Notes: a model not told the origin generated them from the sequence alone. Counted from the first letter of the stretch, positions 45,727 to 54,110 are shown. The stretch is DNA of 64,000 nucleotides from Bog-257 sp963834135 (GCA_963834135.1 CAWIAN010000010.1:496001-560000); one strand, 5' to 3'. Made by a program: numbers and translations.

Positions 45727-45935
45727 GATGGTGGGATGCGAATTCAGAGTGCCGGGTTGATGCGCCAAGATCGGTCGGCCATGGAAAAGGCACGGCATCA
45801 GCTGCCATGCCTGTACTCCAAATTTCGGGTCGCCAGGGTATATCGATGGCCGAGGCCTTGTGTTCCAACACAAGCAGACATCAGCAGGCGCGAAGTGACA
45901 CAACCGGCCGCTGTTGTTTCTATTTCTCCAGGCAG

Positions 45936-46193
45936 CTATGCCGTGGCGTAATGCTCGGCGTTCTTCGCGATGAACTCCTGCTTGTCGGCTGGAACTTCGT
46001 CGACAACAAAAATCGAGTTGGTCGGGCAAACCGGCACGCAAGCGCCGCAATCGATGCAGCCATCGGGGTCGACGTAAAGCTGGGTCGCTGCTTCAAATCC
46101 CTCTTCGTCTTTCTTGGGGTGAATGCAGTCGGTGGGGCAGGCTTCGACGCAGAGTTCATCTTTAGTACAGGTGTCGGTGATGACGTAGGCCAT
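45936..46193 (-). CDS. FdxA-like 7Fe/8Fe ferredoxin
   Basis: An 85-residue ferredoxin. The first cysteine set is C-x5-C-x3-C-x3-CP (CTKDELCVEACPTDC), the variant that usually binds a [3Fe-4S] cluster, and the second is CIDCGACVPVC (C-x2-C-x2-C-x3-C) for a [4Fe-4S] cluster. The N-terminus MAYVITDTC matches the FdxA group. It transfers electrons in the cytosol. The gene stands alone on the minus strand. Confidence 0.92.
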   Translation of the reverse strand: MAYVITDTCTKDELCVEACPTDCIHPKKDEEGFEAATQLYVDPDGCIDCGACVPVCPTNSIFVVDEVPADKQEFIAKNAEHYATA

Positions 46194-46627
46194 AATTACG
46201 ATCTCCCATTCTTTTTCTGTCGCCGCGCGTTCAACGGTCTCGGACTAGCTGAACACTTAAATCGTTTCGGCAACAGTCACAGCAGGTGCGGCAGTTGTGC
46301 ACCAGATTCGGTGCAAATTCCAGGGCACCCGCCAAAAACAATGTACAAATGAGTCGACCATCTGGGCGGTGACGCGAATCACCGGCCAGTTGTGAGCCGA
46401 CGCACAACCCGTTGCAAGCCACAGCACTCAGGCGGGTGGCACTCAGGTTGCAAGCTTGTTGATAAACAGCTAATAAAGCCAGCCAATCAGTGGAGATTTA
46501 ACGCGGTCTAGTGACGCAACGGGTAAATTCTGCATCTTAGAGGTAAGTACCCGGACGGAATTCTCCGTCTTCGGCTCTCCGCTATAATCAGCAGTTCGGC
46601 TTCGCTATTTTTGGAAGGAGCGAATGA
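46194..46627. other. Intergenic region
   Basis: About 430 bases with no supported gene. A TATAAT at 46583-46588, about 40 bases before the receiver start, is a likely -10 box. The 63-codon frame on the minus strand has no protein-like features. Confidence 0.4.
46583..46588 (+). promoter_or_regulatory. Candidate -10 box for the receiver gene
   Basis: A perfect TATAAT hexamer 39 bases before ATG 46628. No clear -35 is visible at the standard distance. Confidence 0.4.
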
Positions 46628-46996
46628 ATGCAAGCGGGCAAAAAACCGAGAGTTTTGGTGGTTGACGACGAGCAGGTCATCGCTGACACTCTGGCCAAGA
46701 TCCTCGATTTGAACGGATACGACGCTTCGGCGGTCTATACCGGAACAGCGGCAGTGGAAAGCGCACGATCGCTTAAACCAGACCTGGTCATCAGCGATGT
46801 CATCATGCCTGACATGAACGGCATTGAGGCAGCGATCAGCATTCGCGGATTTCTGCCAAGCTGCAAGATCCTTCTGTTCTCCGGACAGGCGGCAACCGCC
46901 GATCTGCTGGAGAATGCGCGGGCTCAAGGCCACGAGTTCGAGATTCTGGCAAAACCTGTGCATCCATCCGATTTACTGGCAAAGTTAAAGTCTTAG
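46628..46996 (+). CDS. Receiver-domain response regulator
   Basis: A 122-residue receiver-only protein. Asp pair VVDDEQVIADTLAK, phospho-acceptor in DLVISDVIMPDMNG, and lysine in EILAKPVHPSDLLAKL. No output domain. GGAAGGAG lies 8 bases upstream of ATG 46628; a second ATG four bases earlier is out of frame. Single gene with its own terminator. Its kinase is not adjacent. Confidence 0.9.
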   Translation: MQAGKKPRVLVVDDEQVIADTLAKILDLNGYDASAVYTGTAAVESARSLKPDLVISDVIMPDMNGIEAAISIRGFLPSCKILLFSGQAATADLLENARAQGHEFEILAKPVHPSDLLAKLKS

Positions 46997-47014
46997 TTGA
47001 CTTTTCGTAGAACC

Positions 47015-47045
47015 GCAAGCCGCCAATTCCTGGCGGCTTTTTTCT
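47015..47045 (+). terminator. Rho-independent terminator
   Basis: GCCGCCA (47019-47025) pairs with TGGCGGC (47031-47037) around ATTCC and is followed by six T residues. It lies 20-40 bases after the receiver gene. Confidence 0.9.
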
Positions 47046-47109
47046 TGCCCGGTTTCATAGCCTGACGATCGTGCCTTCTTTCTCAACTTAAGAGAAGCTT
47101 CCTATCGGC

Positions 47110-47140
47110 TTGGTACTTTGGTATTTTATTACCATGGTAG
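47110..47140. promoter_or_regulatory. TGGTA half-site cluster at the start of the RHH-like gene
   Basis: TTGGTAC (47110-47116), TTGGTAT (47118-47124... as TTTGGTAT), TTACCA (47129-47134) and ATGGTAG (47134-47140) lie within 30 bases. TGGTA-TTTTAT-TACCA at 47119-47134 is a 5-bp inverted pair. Overlap with the ATG would suit autorepression, but no footprint evidence exists. Confidence 0.35.
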
Positions 47141-47403
47141 AACAAGAAAGCAAATCGATCGTCGTCGAGCGCGTTCAGACAGGCGTTCGCATGGAAAAGC
47201 GTCTGCTGAAGGTATTGAAGGCACTGGCGGAATTGAAGGATATGACTCTGGGCGATCTGCTGGAGGGAATCGTCCTGCACGCCTTCGAAGGAAAAGCTCC
47301 CTTCTCGCCGGAGACTCTCAAGGACATCGATAAGCTCCGCGGAGTTTATGGGCTCGCCTTGAAAGCCGCAGACAGCCACCACTTGAAGGAGCGCCGCAAA
47401 TGA
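47134..47403 (+). CDS. Possible ribbon-helix-helix type small protein
   Basis: A 89-residue protein from ATG 47134; the frame is open 24 bases further upstream but without a better start. The segment IVVERVQTGVRMEKRLLKVLKALAELKDMTLGDLLEGIVLHAFEG has the strand-helix-helix pattern of RHH (Arc/CopG) regulators. The rest is helical (LKDIDKLRGVYGLALKAAD). Its stop overlaps the next gene by ATGA (47400). Several TGGTA half-sites lie across its start region and could be its operator. DNA binding is inferred from pattern, not proven. Confidence 0.55.
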   Translation: MVEQESKSIVVERVQTGVRMEKRLLKVLKALAELKDMTLGDLLEGIVLHAFEGKAPFSPETLKDIDKLRGVYGLALKAADSHHLKERRK

Positions 47404-47939
47404 CCACACTACACACCATTTTGGCTGCCGGATTTCTGCTCGCGGCGGTCGTCACTTCTCTTCCCGCCCAGCAGCCGGCATCGAGCGACGAATTGGCGCA
47501 CACCCGAACCGAATTCCACTTCACTGCCAACGCCTCCTTTGAGCAGACGGCGCCGCTATTCGGAGCCAACGAGGAACGCAAGTGGGCGCCCGGCTGGAAC
47601 CCGACGTTCGTTTATCCGCGGCCGGCACACGATCTGCCAGGCATGATCTTTCAAGTGGCGCACGATCAAATGACCAGCACCTGGGTGAATACAGCGTTCG
47701 ATCTTGCCGGCGGCCATATTCAATATGCGTACGTCTTAAGCGACGCCATGGTGACGACGATTGACATCCATCTCACGCGAAAAGGCGCCGGCGAAACCGA
47801 CGTTAACGTGGTTTACGAGCGGACCGCGTTGATTCCTGAGGCTAATGAACATGTGAAGCACTTCGCGAAAGGCGATAGAAACGCTGGCAAGGAATGGGAA
47901 AAGCAGATCAATGCATACTTCGCCAAGCAGCAGGGATAG
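47400..47939 (+). CDS. Exported hypothetical protein, possible SRPBCC fold
   Basis: A 179-residue exported protein. The signal peptide ends TSLPAQ. The remaining part (TRTEFHFTANASFEQTAPLFGANEERKWAPGWNPTFVYP, then STWVNTAFDLAGGHIQYAYVL and VNVVYERTALIPEANEHVKHFAKG) resembles polyketide-cyclase/SRPBCC proteins, which bind hydrophobic ligands. The start codon overlaps the stop of the small RHH-like gene, so the two are co-translated. Ligand unknown. Confidence 0.65.
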   Translation: MTTLHTILAAGFLLAAVVTSLPAQQPASSDELAHTRTEFHFTANASFEQTAPLFGANEERKWAPGWNPTFVYPRPAHDLPGMIFQVAHDQMTSTWVNTAFDLAGGHIQYAYVLSDAMVTTIDIHLTRKGAGETDVNVVYERTALIPEANEHVKHFAKGDRNAGKEWEKQINAYFAKQQG

Positions 47940-47966
47940 AAATAGGATCAGCGAAGAGCAAATCCT

Positions 47967-48566
47967 CTACAGCTCCCTGCGACCTTCCATCGCCTTCTGC
48001 ATGGTGACCTCGTCGGCGTATTCGATGTCGCTGCCAACTGGAACGCCGGTGGCGATGCGCGTCACCTTCACAGATGATGACTTGAACAGGCGCGACAGAT
48101 AGGTGGCCGTAGCCTCGCCTTCGATGGTGGGATTTGTTGCGAGAATCAATTCATCGACATCGCCAGCTTCTACCCGCTTGGCCAGATTGCTGATGCGCAA
48201 CTGCTCTGGGCCTACGCCGTGCAACGGCGACAATGCTCCATGCAGAACGTGGTACACACCGTTATAGTGACGGGTCTTCTCCACAGCGGCTATATTGGTC
48301 GGCTCCTCGACAACACACACCAGGCGTTGATTGCGGGTTGCGCTCGAGCAATACGTACAAGGGTCGACGTCGGTGATGTTGTTACACACCGAGCACAGGC
48401 GAAGACTGGCCTTCACCTCGTGGATGGCACTGGCGAGCAGATCGGCATCTTCGTCACTGGCGCGCAGGATGTGAAAGGCGAAGCGCTGCGCCGTCTTGCT
48501 GCCTACGCCGGGGAGCTTCTTCAATTCTTCAATCAGTCGAGCCATCGGCTCGGCAAACCTGGACAC
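47967..48566 (-). CDS. recR: Recombination protein RecR
   Basis: A 199-residue RecR used in RecFOR-type repair. The helix-hairpin-helix is LIEELKKLPGVGSKTAQRFAFHIL, the zinc finger is CSVCNNITDVDPCTYC, and the Toprim domain holds CVVEEPTNIAAVEKT, LATNPTIEGEATATYL. GTG 48564-48566 is supported by AAGGA upstream; ATG 48545 would remove conserved residues. It is the last gene of the dnaX-ybaB-recR group, separated from ybaB by an inverted-repeat element. Confidence 0.96.
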   Translation of the reverse strand: MSRFAEPMARLIEELKKLPGVGSKTAQRFAFHILRASDEDADLLASAIHEVKASLRLCSVCNNITDVDPCTYCSSATRNQRLVCVVEEPTNIAAVEKTRHYNGVYHVLHGALSPLHGVGPEQLRISNLAKRVEAGDVDELILATNPTIEGEATATYLSRLFKSSSVKVTRIATGVPVGSDIEYADEVTMQKAMEGRREL

Positions 48567-48587
48567 GTCTTCTTCCTTAAGAGCGTG

Positions 48588-48725
48588 TTCACCACGGAGG
48601 CGCGGAGAACACGGAGGGTTTCAATTTTGTGCTTCTTAGTCTGCCGGAAATCCTTCTTGGCAAACGATGATCTTCTTTCGGGAGGACACAACGAAACTCT
48701 GTGAGCTCCGTGTCTCCGTGGTGAA
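48588..48725. repeat. CACGGAG terminal-inverted-repeat element, copy 3
   Basis: TTCACCACGGAGGCGCGGAG (48588-48607) is inverted in CTCCGTGTCTCCGTGGTGAA (48706-48725) with 18 of 20 positions paired. The 138-bp element fills the recR-ybaB gap, so it lies inside an operon. Internal text (ACACGGAGGG) also repeats the arm pattern. Confidence 0.75.
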
Positions 48726-48732
48726 TACGACT

Positions 48733-49038
48733 TCACATTCCGGGCAAGCCTATTCCGCCGAGCATACCGCCCAGGCTGGACTTCAGCGCCTCATCCACTT
48801 TGCGCGAGGCCTCGTTTACGGCCGCCACTACCAAATCTTGTAGCATCTCGACGTCGCCGGACTTTACTACCTCAGGCTCAATGATGACGCCCAGCAATTG
48901 CTTCTGTCCGCTCATGCGCACGGTGACGCTGCCACCGCCCGAAGAGGCTTCGATGGTGATCTGCTGCATCTTCTCTTGCAGCTTCTCTGCCTGCTGCCGC
49001 GCCTGCGCCAGCATGTCCTGCAAATTAAATCCACCCAT
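48733..49038 (-). CDS. ybaB: YbaB/EbfC nucleoid-associated protein
   Basis: A 101-residue DNA-binding protein of the YbaB/EbfC family. The N-terminal helix is LQDMLAQARQQAEKLQEKMQQ, followed by strands ITIEASSGGGSVTVRMSGQKQLLGVII and a final helix LQDLVVAAVNEASRKVDEAL. It sits between dnaX and recR in the widely conserved order. An AGGGCGG box lies 5 bases before ATG 49036-49038. Confidence 0.93.
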   Translation of the reverse strand: MGGFNLQDMLAQARQQAEKLQEKMQQITIEASSGGGSVTVRMSGQKQLLGVIIEPEVVKSGDVEMLQDLVVAAVNEASRKVDEALKSSLGGMLGGIGLPGM

Positions 49039-49050
49039 GAATTCCGCCCT

Positions 49051-50943
49051 TCAGCTGCGATCTTTCTGATCGATCACCGTCCGGATCTCGGCGCCAAATT
49101 TTTCCTGCATACGCTGCACGACCGGATCACTGGCTGCGCGATTGCGTGCACCCGTGCCATTCGACGAGCGCGGCGCACTATCTCCGTTTGTTTTGGGTGC
49201 TGTCGCCGTGCCGCCACTCACCATCTTGAACTTCAGCGGTTTGCTGGAGAGCTTGGCTAGCGCCGCCTGTACAATTCGCTTCGGTTCGGGACCCAGCGCG
49301 ATATCGATCAGCACCTGGGACATTGCGACCTTCGTGGAAACTTCCAGCCCACGTACCGACCACTCAGCCTCTTCCAGGTTGTGAGCCAGCATGTTCTGGC
49401 CGGCGTCCTCTAAGGCACTGAGGACTGCATTACGAGCAGCGTCGGCTGTAGTTTCTTCTTGCGCCGGTTCGACCGCCGTTTCTAATTGCACAGCAACGGC
49501 AGTGGCAACGCCGCCTTCAGTGGCTGCGCTAGCTATAGTCGCCGCAGTCCCTCCCGCGTATGGAGAACTCATAGCGAGACTGGGACTTGATCCGACAGGC
49601 TCGGGCTGCGTCTCGGCTTTGGGTTCGCTTTTACGACTGCGGTCCGCCTCAAAAGGAGACGGGCGTGCGAAGGGCGATGCCTCGGGAGTGCGTGAATCGC
49701 GTTCCGGCACGCTTGATCCGGCAATGCTGTGAGCTACCGGGGCAGTCGCGCGAGCTGCGGGTGTAGCAGGTCTGGAAACAGATGCGGACCCGCCGGAGAG
49801 TTTCGGCTGCGCTGCTTCGCCGCTGAGTAGCTGTTCCAATGGCAACAGCCGTTGCGCATGAACCAGCTTCAACAGACCAAGCTCAAGATGGAAGCGCTGC
49901 TCCTGCTTGTAGCCGAGGTCGTTGTGCGTGCGCAACATGATCTGCATGAAACGCGTCAGGTCTTCTTCGCCGAAGCGCTCGGCTACACGCGCCACACGGG
50001 CCCGCTCATCGGAGGAGATCTGCAGCACTTGTGAATCGGCGCCGGCGACCTTCGCGACCAGCGCATTGCGCAGGAAACGCAGCATCTGCCGGGCGAAGTG
50101 CTGCGCACTCTGCCCTTCAACCAACAGGCGATCAACGGTTCGCAACACGTCCTCGCTGGAGTTACGCGCCACGGCGTCCATTACGTCTTCCAGCACATCG
50201 GCGGAAACGGTGCCTACCAGCCCGCGCACAACATCGCCGCTTAACGTCGTGCCGCAGCACGCGATCGCCTGGTCCATGATGCTGAGCGCGTCGCGCATGG
50301 AACCGTCGCCAACTTCGGCAAGCATGGCCAAGGCATTCTCGTCGGCAGCGATTCCCTCTTGCTTGGCGATGTCGCGCAACTGCTGAACGATATCGTCGAA
50401 GCGCACGGCATGAAAACTGAAGTGCTGGCAGCGCGAGCGGATCGTCTGCGGGATATCTTCCGGCTGCGTCGTCGCCATCATGAAGACGATGTGCCCGGGC
50501 GGTTCTTCCAGCGTTTTCAGCAGTGCGTTGAACGCGGCGTCGGTGATCTGGTGTGCCTCGTCCAGGATGTAAATTTTGAAGCGATCGCGTGCTGGGCGAT
50601 AGCGGGTCGCCTCGCGCAGTTCGCGAATTTCGTCGATACCGCGATTGGTAGCAGCATCGATCTCGATTACATCGACGGAATTGCCGGCGCGGATTTCTCG
50701 GCAGGAATCGCAAACGCCGCAGGGCTCGGGCACGGGGCGATCCTGCGACTGGCAGTTCAAAGCCATCGCCAGTATGCGCGCGATCGTCGTTTTGCCGATT
50801 CCGCGGTGGCCGCTGAAGATGTAGCCGTGAGCGATACGGCCCTGCTCGATGGCATTTTTCAGGGTGCGGGTGACGTGGTCCTGCCCAATCACCTCGGAGA
50901 ATTTCTGTGGCCGGTATTTGCGCGCGAGAACCTGGTAACTCAT
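49051..50943 (-). CDS. dnaX: DNA polymerase III subunits gamma/tau
   Basis: A 630-residue clamp-loader ATPase. The AAA+ domain contains GHRGIGKTT (residues 45-52), four zinc-binding cysteines (64, 75, 78 and 81 in CQSQDRPVPEPCGVCDSC), Walker B IYILDEAHQIT, and sensor ATTQPEDIPQTIRSRCQ. A Ser/Pro/Ala-rich linker (about 400-490) follows, and then a C-terminal region like tau. I see no obvious A6G slip site of the kind used in E. coli to make gamma, but did not search it exhaustively. It heads ybaB and recR, with 12 bases to ybaB. Confidence 0.96.
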   Translation of the reverse strand: MSYQVLARKYRPQKFSEVIGQDHVTRTLKNAIEQGRIAHGYIFSGHRGIGKTTIARILAMALNCQSQDRPVPEPCGVCDSCREIRAGNSVDVIEIDAATNRGIDEIRELREATRYRPARDRFKIYILDEAHQITDAAFNALLKTLEEPPGHIVFMMATTQPEDIPQTIRSRCQHFSFHAVRFDDIVQQLRDIAKQEGIAADENALAMLAEVGDGSMRDALSIMDQAIACCGTTLSGDVVRGLVGTVSADVLEDVMDAVARNSSEDVLRTVDRLLVEGQSAQHFARQMLRFLRNALVAKVAGADSQVLQISSDERARVARVAERFGEEDLTRFMQIMLRTHNDLGYKQEQRFHLELGLLKLVHAQRLLPLEQLLSGEAAQPKLSGGSASVSRPATPAARATAPVAHSIAGSSVPERDSRTPEASPFARPSPFEADRSRKSEPKAETQPEPVGSSPSLAMSSPYAGGTAATIASAATEGGVATAVAVQLETAVEPAQEETTADAARNAVLSALEDAGQNMLAHNLEEAEWSVRGLEVSTKVAMSQVLIDIALGPEPKRIVQAALAKLSSKPLKFKMVSGGTATAPKTNGDSAPRSSNGTGARNRAASDPVVQRMQEKFGAEIRTVIDQKDRS

Positions 50944-51003
50944 GGAAGGAAGTTCTGATTATACGATCTCAATGCTGTCGGCGCCGGGCGCGTTTTCCTG
51001 ACT

Positions 51004-51525
51004 TTAGCGCTTCTTGCCGGAACCGTTTTGCCTTGAGTTGCTCGCTGGAGCGGTACTATTCTTTTTCGCCGCGAGCTCAGCCTGCTTCTTCTTCCGAGCT
51101 TCCGCCCGGGTCTTCTTCTTCAGCTCTTCCGGTGAGTACATGCTTCCCCGACAGCTCTTGCTGCCGCAATAACAGGGCGCATCGTCTTCGCCGTCATAAA
51201 GCCAGTAATCGTAGGTAAGCTCATCGCCTGCCGCGATGTCGCGGATGCTGGCAATGAAGACGCGGTCGCCTTCTTCATCGGTTTCGCAGTTGGGATCGCA
51301 CGAATGATTGACGAACATTGCCATCCCGTGACCGTCGATAACGACCTCGCCGTCGCCGACTCCGAACAAATAGGTGAACGGTCGCCCGTCGTAGCGATCG
51401 TCGCCTTCGGCTTTGGTGATGCGTTCACCGGTGTATTCCAGCACACGAGTGCCCTTGGGTATGTATTCCAGAGCGAAGCATCCGGCGGCATGAATGTCAG
51501 AGGAACGAATAATGAGGCGCGGCAA
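51004..51525 (-). CDS. SET-domain protein (lysine methyltransferase family)
   Basis: A protein of about 173 residues. TTG 51523-51525 is preferred because GGAG lies upstream at 9 bases; longer frames begin without ribosome sites. It has a full SET core: RSSDIHAAGCFALEYIPKGTRVLEYTGERIT, MAMFVNHSCDPNCETDEEGDRVFIASIRDIAAGDELTYDYW, and a post-SET CYCGSKSCRG with three cysteines. In eukaryotes this methylates histone lysines; bacterial members methylate other proteins or are of unknown target. A Lys/Ala-rich tail follows. It lies 60 bases upstream of dnaX on the same strand and may be the first gene of that operon. Confidence 0.85.
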   Translation of the reverse strand: MPRLIIRSSDIHAAGCFALEYIPKGTRVLEYTGERITKAEGDDRYDGRPFTYLFGVGDGEVVIDGHGMAMFVNHSCDPNCETDEEGDRVFIASIRDIAAGDELTYDYWLYDGEDDAPCYCGSKSCRGSMYSPEELKKKTRAEARKKKQAELAAKKNSTAPASNSRQNGSGKKR

Positions 51526-51719
51526 GTGGTCAGTCTCCGTTAGGTTTGCAGTGAAGTATAACGTATCGGCTGAGTGGCTTTCGAACCGCCGTTTCGTGGC
51601 TGCTGGGCGTAATCGGTTTGCCGGCGTCGCCGTCACACTGCCTGGTTCATTTGGGAGTTCACATTCCGCGGCAGATTTCGTATCTTGGATAGGACGATCG
51701 AAATGTGGAGGACGCTCTT

Positions 51720-52016
51720 ATGGTTCACGTTCTGGTCCGTCACAAGGTTGCGGATTTCAATCGCTGGAAAGAAGCCTTCGATGCGCATGTCATCGCCCGG
51801 AAACGGGCGGGGGAAATCGGCTTTCGTGTCTTCCACAATATGGATGACTCGCACGACCTCTTCCTGCTGTTCGATTGGGAGAGCGCCGATGCGGCACGAA
51901 AGTTCATGACCTCCAGCGAACTTCGGGACCGCATGGCGCAAGCCGGGGTTCAGGGCGCACCTGAGATCCAGTATCTGGAAGGTGCGCGTGCGGTTCATCG
52001 CTCGTCCGCCGATTGA
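51720..52016 (+). CDS. Small dimeric-barrel protein (antibiotic biosynthesis monooxygenase-like)
   Basis: A 98-residue protein. ATG 51720 follows GGAGG at 51707-51711. The sequence MVHVLVRHKVADFNRWKEAFDAH, then GFRVFHNMDDSHDLFLLFDWESADAARKFMTSSELRDRM, has the alternating strands and helices of ferredoxin-like dimeric alpha/beta barrels, including the ABM superfamily. No active-site residues can be assigned. Single gene. Confidence 0.75.
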   Translation: MVHVLVRHKVADFNRWKEAFDAHVIARKRAGEIGFRVFHNMDDSHDLFLLFDWESADAARKFMTSSELRDRMAQAGVQGAPEIQYLEGARAVHRSSAD

Positions 52017-52305
52017 CTGTAGCAAATTGCGTAGTAAGAATTGCTCAAGTCTCTTGACAGCTGGTGGGATTCTGCGGTTCAGGCAACTCCGAGATTATTT
52101 TTCTGCGGCATTGCTCGACAGTCGTACCGGCTTGGCAGGATTGGCTGAAACATCAGTATCCACGCAGGTTTCGCGAAATCACAGATGTTGTCAAGGGGTT
52201 TGGCGGAACAATTTACGAAACGCGGTATCAACCCTTTTTAGACTGCATTGACAAACCACTCGGGGAAATTAAAATACCCGACGACTCTCCGGATCGATTT
52301 GCAAC
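52017..52305. other. Region before purC
   Basis: About 290 bases. An 81-codon frame (52064-52309) ends by overlapping the purC GTG (GTGA), which could mean coupling, but its start lacks a ribosome site and its sequence is not protein-like. TTGACA at 52054-52059 may be a -35 box. Confidence 0.35.
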
Positions 52306-53220
52306 GTGACCAACTCAATTCATAGTAGCGACGTTCTCCTGAATACCGACCTTCCCGACCTCGAGCTTTACGCGAGCGGGAAAGTTCGCGACATTTACCG
52401 CATTGACAACGACCACCTGCTGTTCATCGCAAGCGATCGTATTTCCGCATTCGATTACGTGCTTGCCACCGGCATCCCGCAAAAGGGTCGCGTGCTGACG
52501 CAGCTCTCACTGTTCTGGTTCGACCTTCTGAAGGACGTCGTTCCCAACCATCTGGTGACGGCCGACGTTAAACAATACCCCCAAGAGCTGCAGAAATACG
52601 CCAACCAGTTGCGGGGACGTTCGATGATGGTGGTGCGCGCCGACATGATCACGATTGAGTGTGTCGTTCGCGGCTACCTCTCAGGGTCGGGCTGGAAGGA
52701 ATACAAGTCGAACGGCGAAGTGTGCGGCATTGCACTGCCGAAAGGTCTGCGCGAATCGGACAAGCTACCGGAGCCGATTTTCACTCCAGCGATCAAAGCC
52801 AGCAGCGGGCACGACGAGAACATTTCGTTTGATCGCATGGTTGAGATCGCAGGCCGCGAACTGAGCGAACAGCTTCGCGATCTCAGCATCAAGATCTACC
52901 AGACGGCGGCCGACTACGCCGAGACCCGGGGCATCATCATCGCCGATACCAAGTTTGAATTCGGACGGACGCCGGCCGGATTGGTGCTGGCCGACGAGGT
53001 GCTGACACCAGATTCATCGCGCTTCTGGCCAAAAGACAAATACCAGCCGGGTGGAGCGCAGGAATCGTTCGACAAGCAATACGTGCGCGACTATCTGGAG
53101 GCGATCAAGTGGAACAAACAGCCTCCGGCTCCGGCGCTGCCGCCGGAAGTGGCGGCACGGACTAGCGAAAAATACGTGGAAGCTTACACCCAGATGACCG
53201 GGCGTCCCTTGCCGTGGTAA
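52306..53220 (+). CDS. purC: Phosphoribosylaminoimidazole-succinocarboxamide synthase
   Basis: A 304-residue enzyme of purine synthesis that joins CAIR and aspartate using ATP. Its start GTG 52306 has only a weak upstream site. The N-terminal ATP-binding signature is YASGKVRDIYRIDNDHLLFIASDRISAFD, with IECVVRGYLSGSGWKEY and the SAICAR-specific EVLTPDSSRFWPKDKY. About 60 residues longer than short bacterial forms, matching the SAICAR synthase group with a C-terminal extension. It is followed 9 bases later by cvpA. Confidence 0.95.
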   Translation: MTNSIHSSDVLLNTDLPDLELYASGKVRDIYRIDNDHLLFIASDRISAFDYVLATGIPQKGRVLTQLSLFWFDLLKDVVPNHLVTADVKQYPQELQKYANQLRGRSMMVVRADMITIECVVRGYLSGSGWKEYKSNGEVCGIALPKGLRESDKLPEPIFTPAIKASSGHDENISFDRMVEIAGRELSEQLRDLSIKIYQTAADYAETRGIIIADTKFEFGRTPAGLVLADEVLTPDSSRFWPKDKYQPGGAQESFDKQYVRDYLEAIKWNKQPPAPALPPEVAARTSEKYVEAYTQMTGRPLPW

Positions 53221-53229
53221 CTGAAATGC

Positions 53230-53772
53230 ATGATGAGCATGTCGATTCTCGATTGGGTGCTCGTGCTCATTATCCTGTTTTCTGTTTTACAGGCGATCTC
53301 AAGCGGGTTTGTACGTGAGTTCTTTGCCTTTTTGGGTGTGGTTGCCGGATATCTCATAGCTGCCTGGGAGTATCCGGTTGTAGCGCGTTTTTACTCACGC
53401 TTTGTAAACACTCCCTGGCCCGCTGAGATTGCCGCGTTCTTTAGTGTTTTTGTCGTCGTAGTAATTTTGGCCGGAATTATCGGTGGACTCTCGAGCCGGG
53501 TAGTGCGTGGTGTCGGTTTGAGCTGGTTTGATCGTCTGCTGGGAGCTGCTTTCGGTTTCCTCAGGGGTGTTATTGTGAGCGCCATTGTGGTCATGGCACT
53601 GGCAGCGCTGGCGCCACAGTGGGGGCTGTCGGAATCACGAATTGCTCCGTCGCTGGAAACTGCCGGGCGCGCTTTGGTCTGGGTGGCTCCTCCTGACTTT
53701 CGCCAGCGCTTTTGGGACGGTTGGAAGTTACTCCGCACGGTGCCGGAGCACATCCCGGGCCACAATACGTAA
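53230..53772 (+). CDS. cvpA: CvpA-family membrane protein
   Basis: A 180-residue inner-membrane protein with four hydrophobic helices. The CvpA pattern MSILDWVLVLIILFSVLQAISSGFVREFFAFLGVVAGY and the downstream WFDRLLGAAFGFLRGVIVSAIVV are both present. CvpA proteins are tied to colicin V production, purine gene clusters and biofilms; the exact activity is unknown. Its place right after purC matches the usual purine-cluster linkage. Start at ATG 53230 or 53239. Confidence 0.85.
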   Translation: MMSMSILDWVLVLIILFSVLQAISSGFVREFFAFLGVVAGYLIAAWEYPVVARFYSRFVNTPWPAEIAAFFSVFVVVVILAGIIGGLSSRVVRGVGLSWFDRLLGAAFGFLRGVIVSAIVVMALAALAPQWGLSESRIAPSLETAGRALVWVAPPDFRQRFWDGWKLLRTVPEHIPGHNT

Positions 53773-53831
53773 GGCGGCAGCCGATATGATGCAACGCCAT
53801 AAAGATAACTGAGAGCGAAGAGAGAGGCGTC

Positions 53832-54110
53832 GTGAAAGATCAACTGGAAGCTCTTGTGGTGCAGATGTACAGAAGCGGTATCACCTACTCCGAAGCCGTC
53901 TGCGAATTCAAAAAGAAATTTATCCTTACGGTCCTGCAGGACAGCAACGGAAATCAATGCAAGGCTGCTCGCCAACTCGGTATGCACCGCAACACTCTCA
54001 GCCGCACGATCACCGAACTCAAGCTCGACGCCAAGGGACTTCGCAACGGAACGCGCCGTCCGCCACGCAGCGCGCATAACGCACCGATCGAACGAAAAGC
54101 CGTCCGATAA
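53832..54110 (+). CDS. Fis-type helix-turn-helix protein
   Basis: A 92-residue DNA-binding protein. The middle ILTVLQDSNGNQCKAARQLGMHRNTLSRTITEL is a Fis/NtrC-type C-terminal helix-turn-helix, with no ATPase or receiver domain. The C-terminus is basic (NGTRRPPRSAHNAPIERKAVR). GTG 53832 has GAGAGAGGC upstream. Small Fis-like proteins of this kind bend or organise DNA and modulate nearby promoters. Targets unknown. Confidence 0.82.
   Translation: MKDQLEALVVQMYRSGITYSEAVCEFKKKFILTVLQDSNGNQCKAARQLGMHRNTLSRTITELKLDAKGLRNGTRRPPRSAHNAPIERKAVR

Noticed and set aside
46231..46422. A 63-codon frame on the minus strand in the gap after ferredoxin
   Set aside because: No ribosome site and odd composition; treated as non-coding.
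52064..52309. An 81-codon frame overlapping the purC start by GTGA
   Set aside because: It lacks a ribosome site and protein-like composition; the overlap may be chance.
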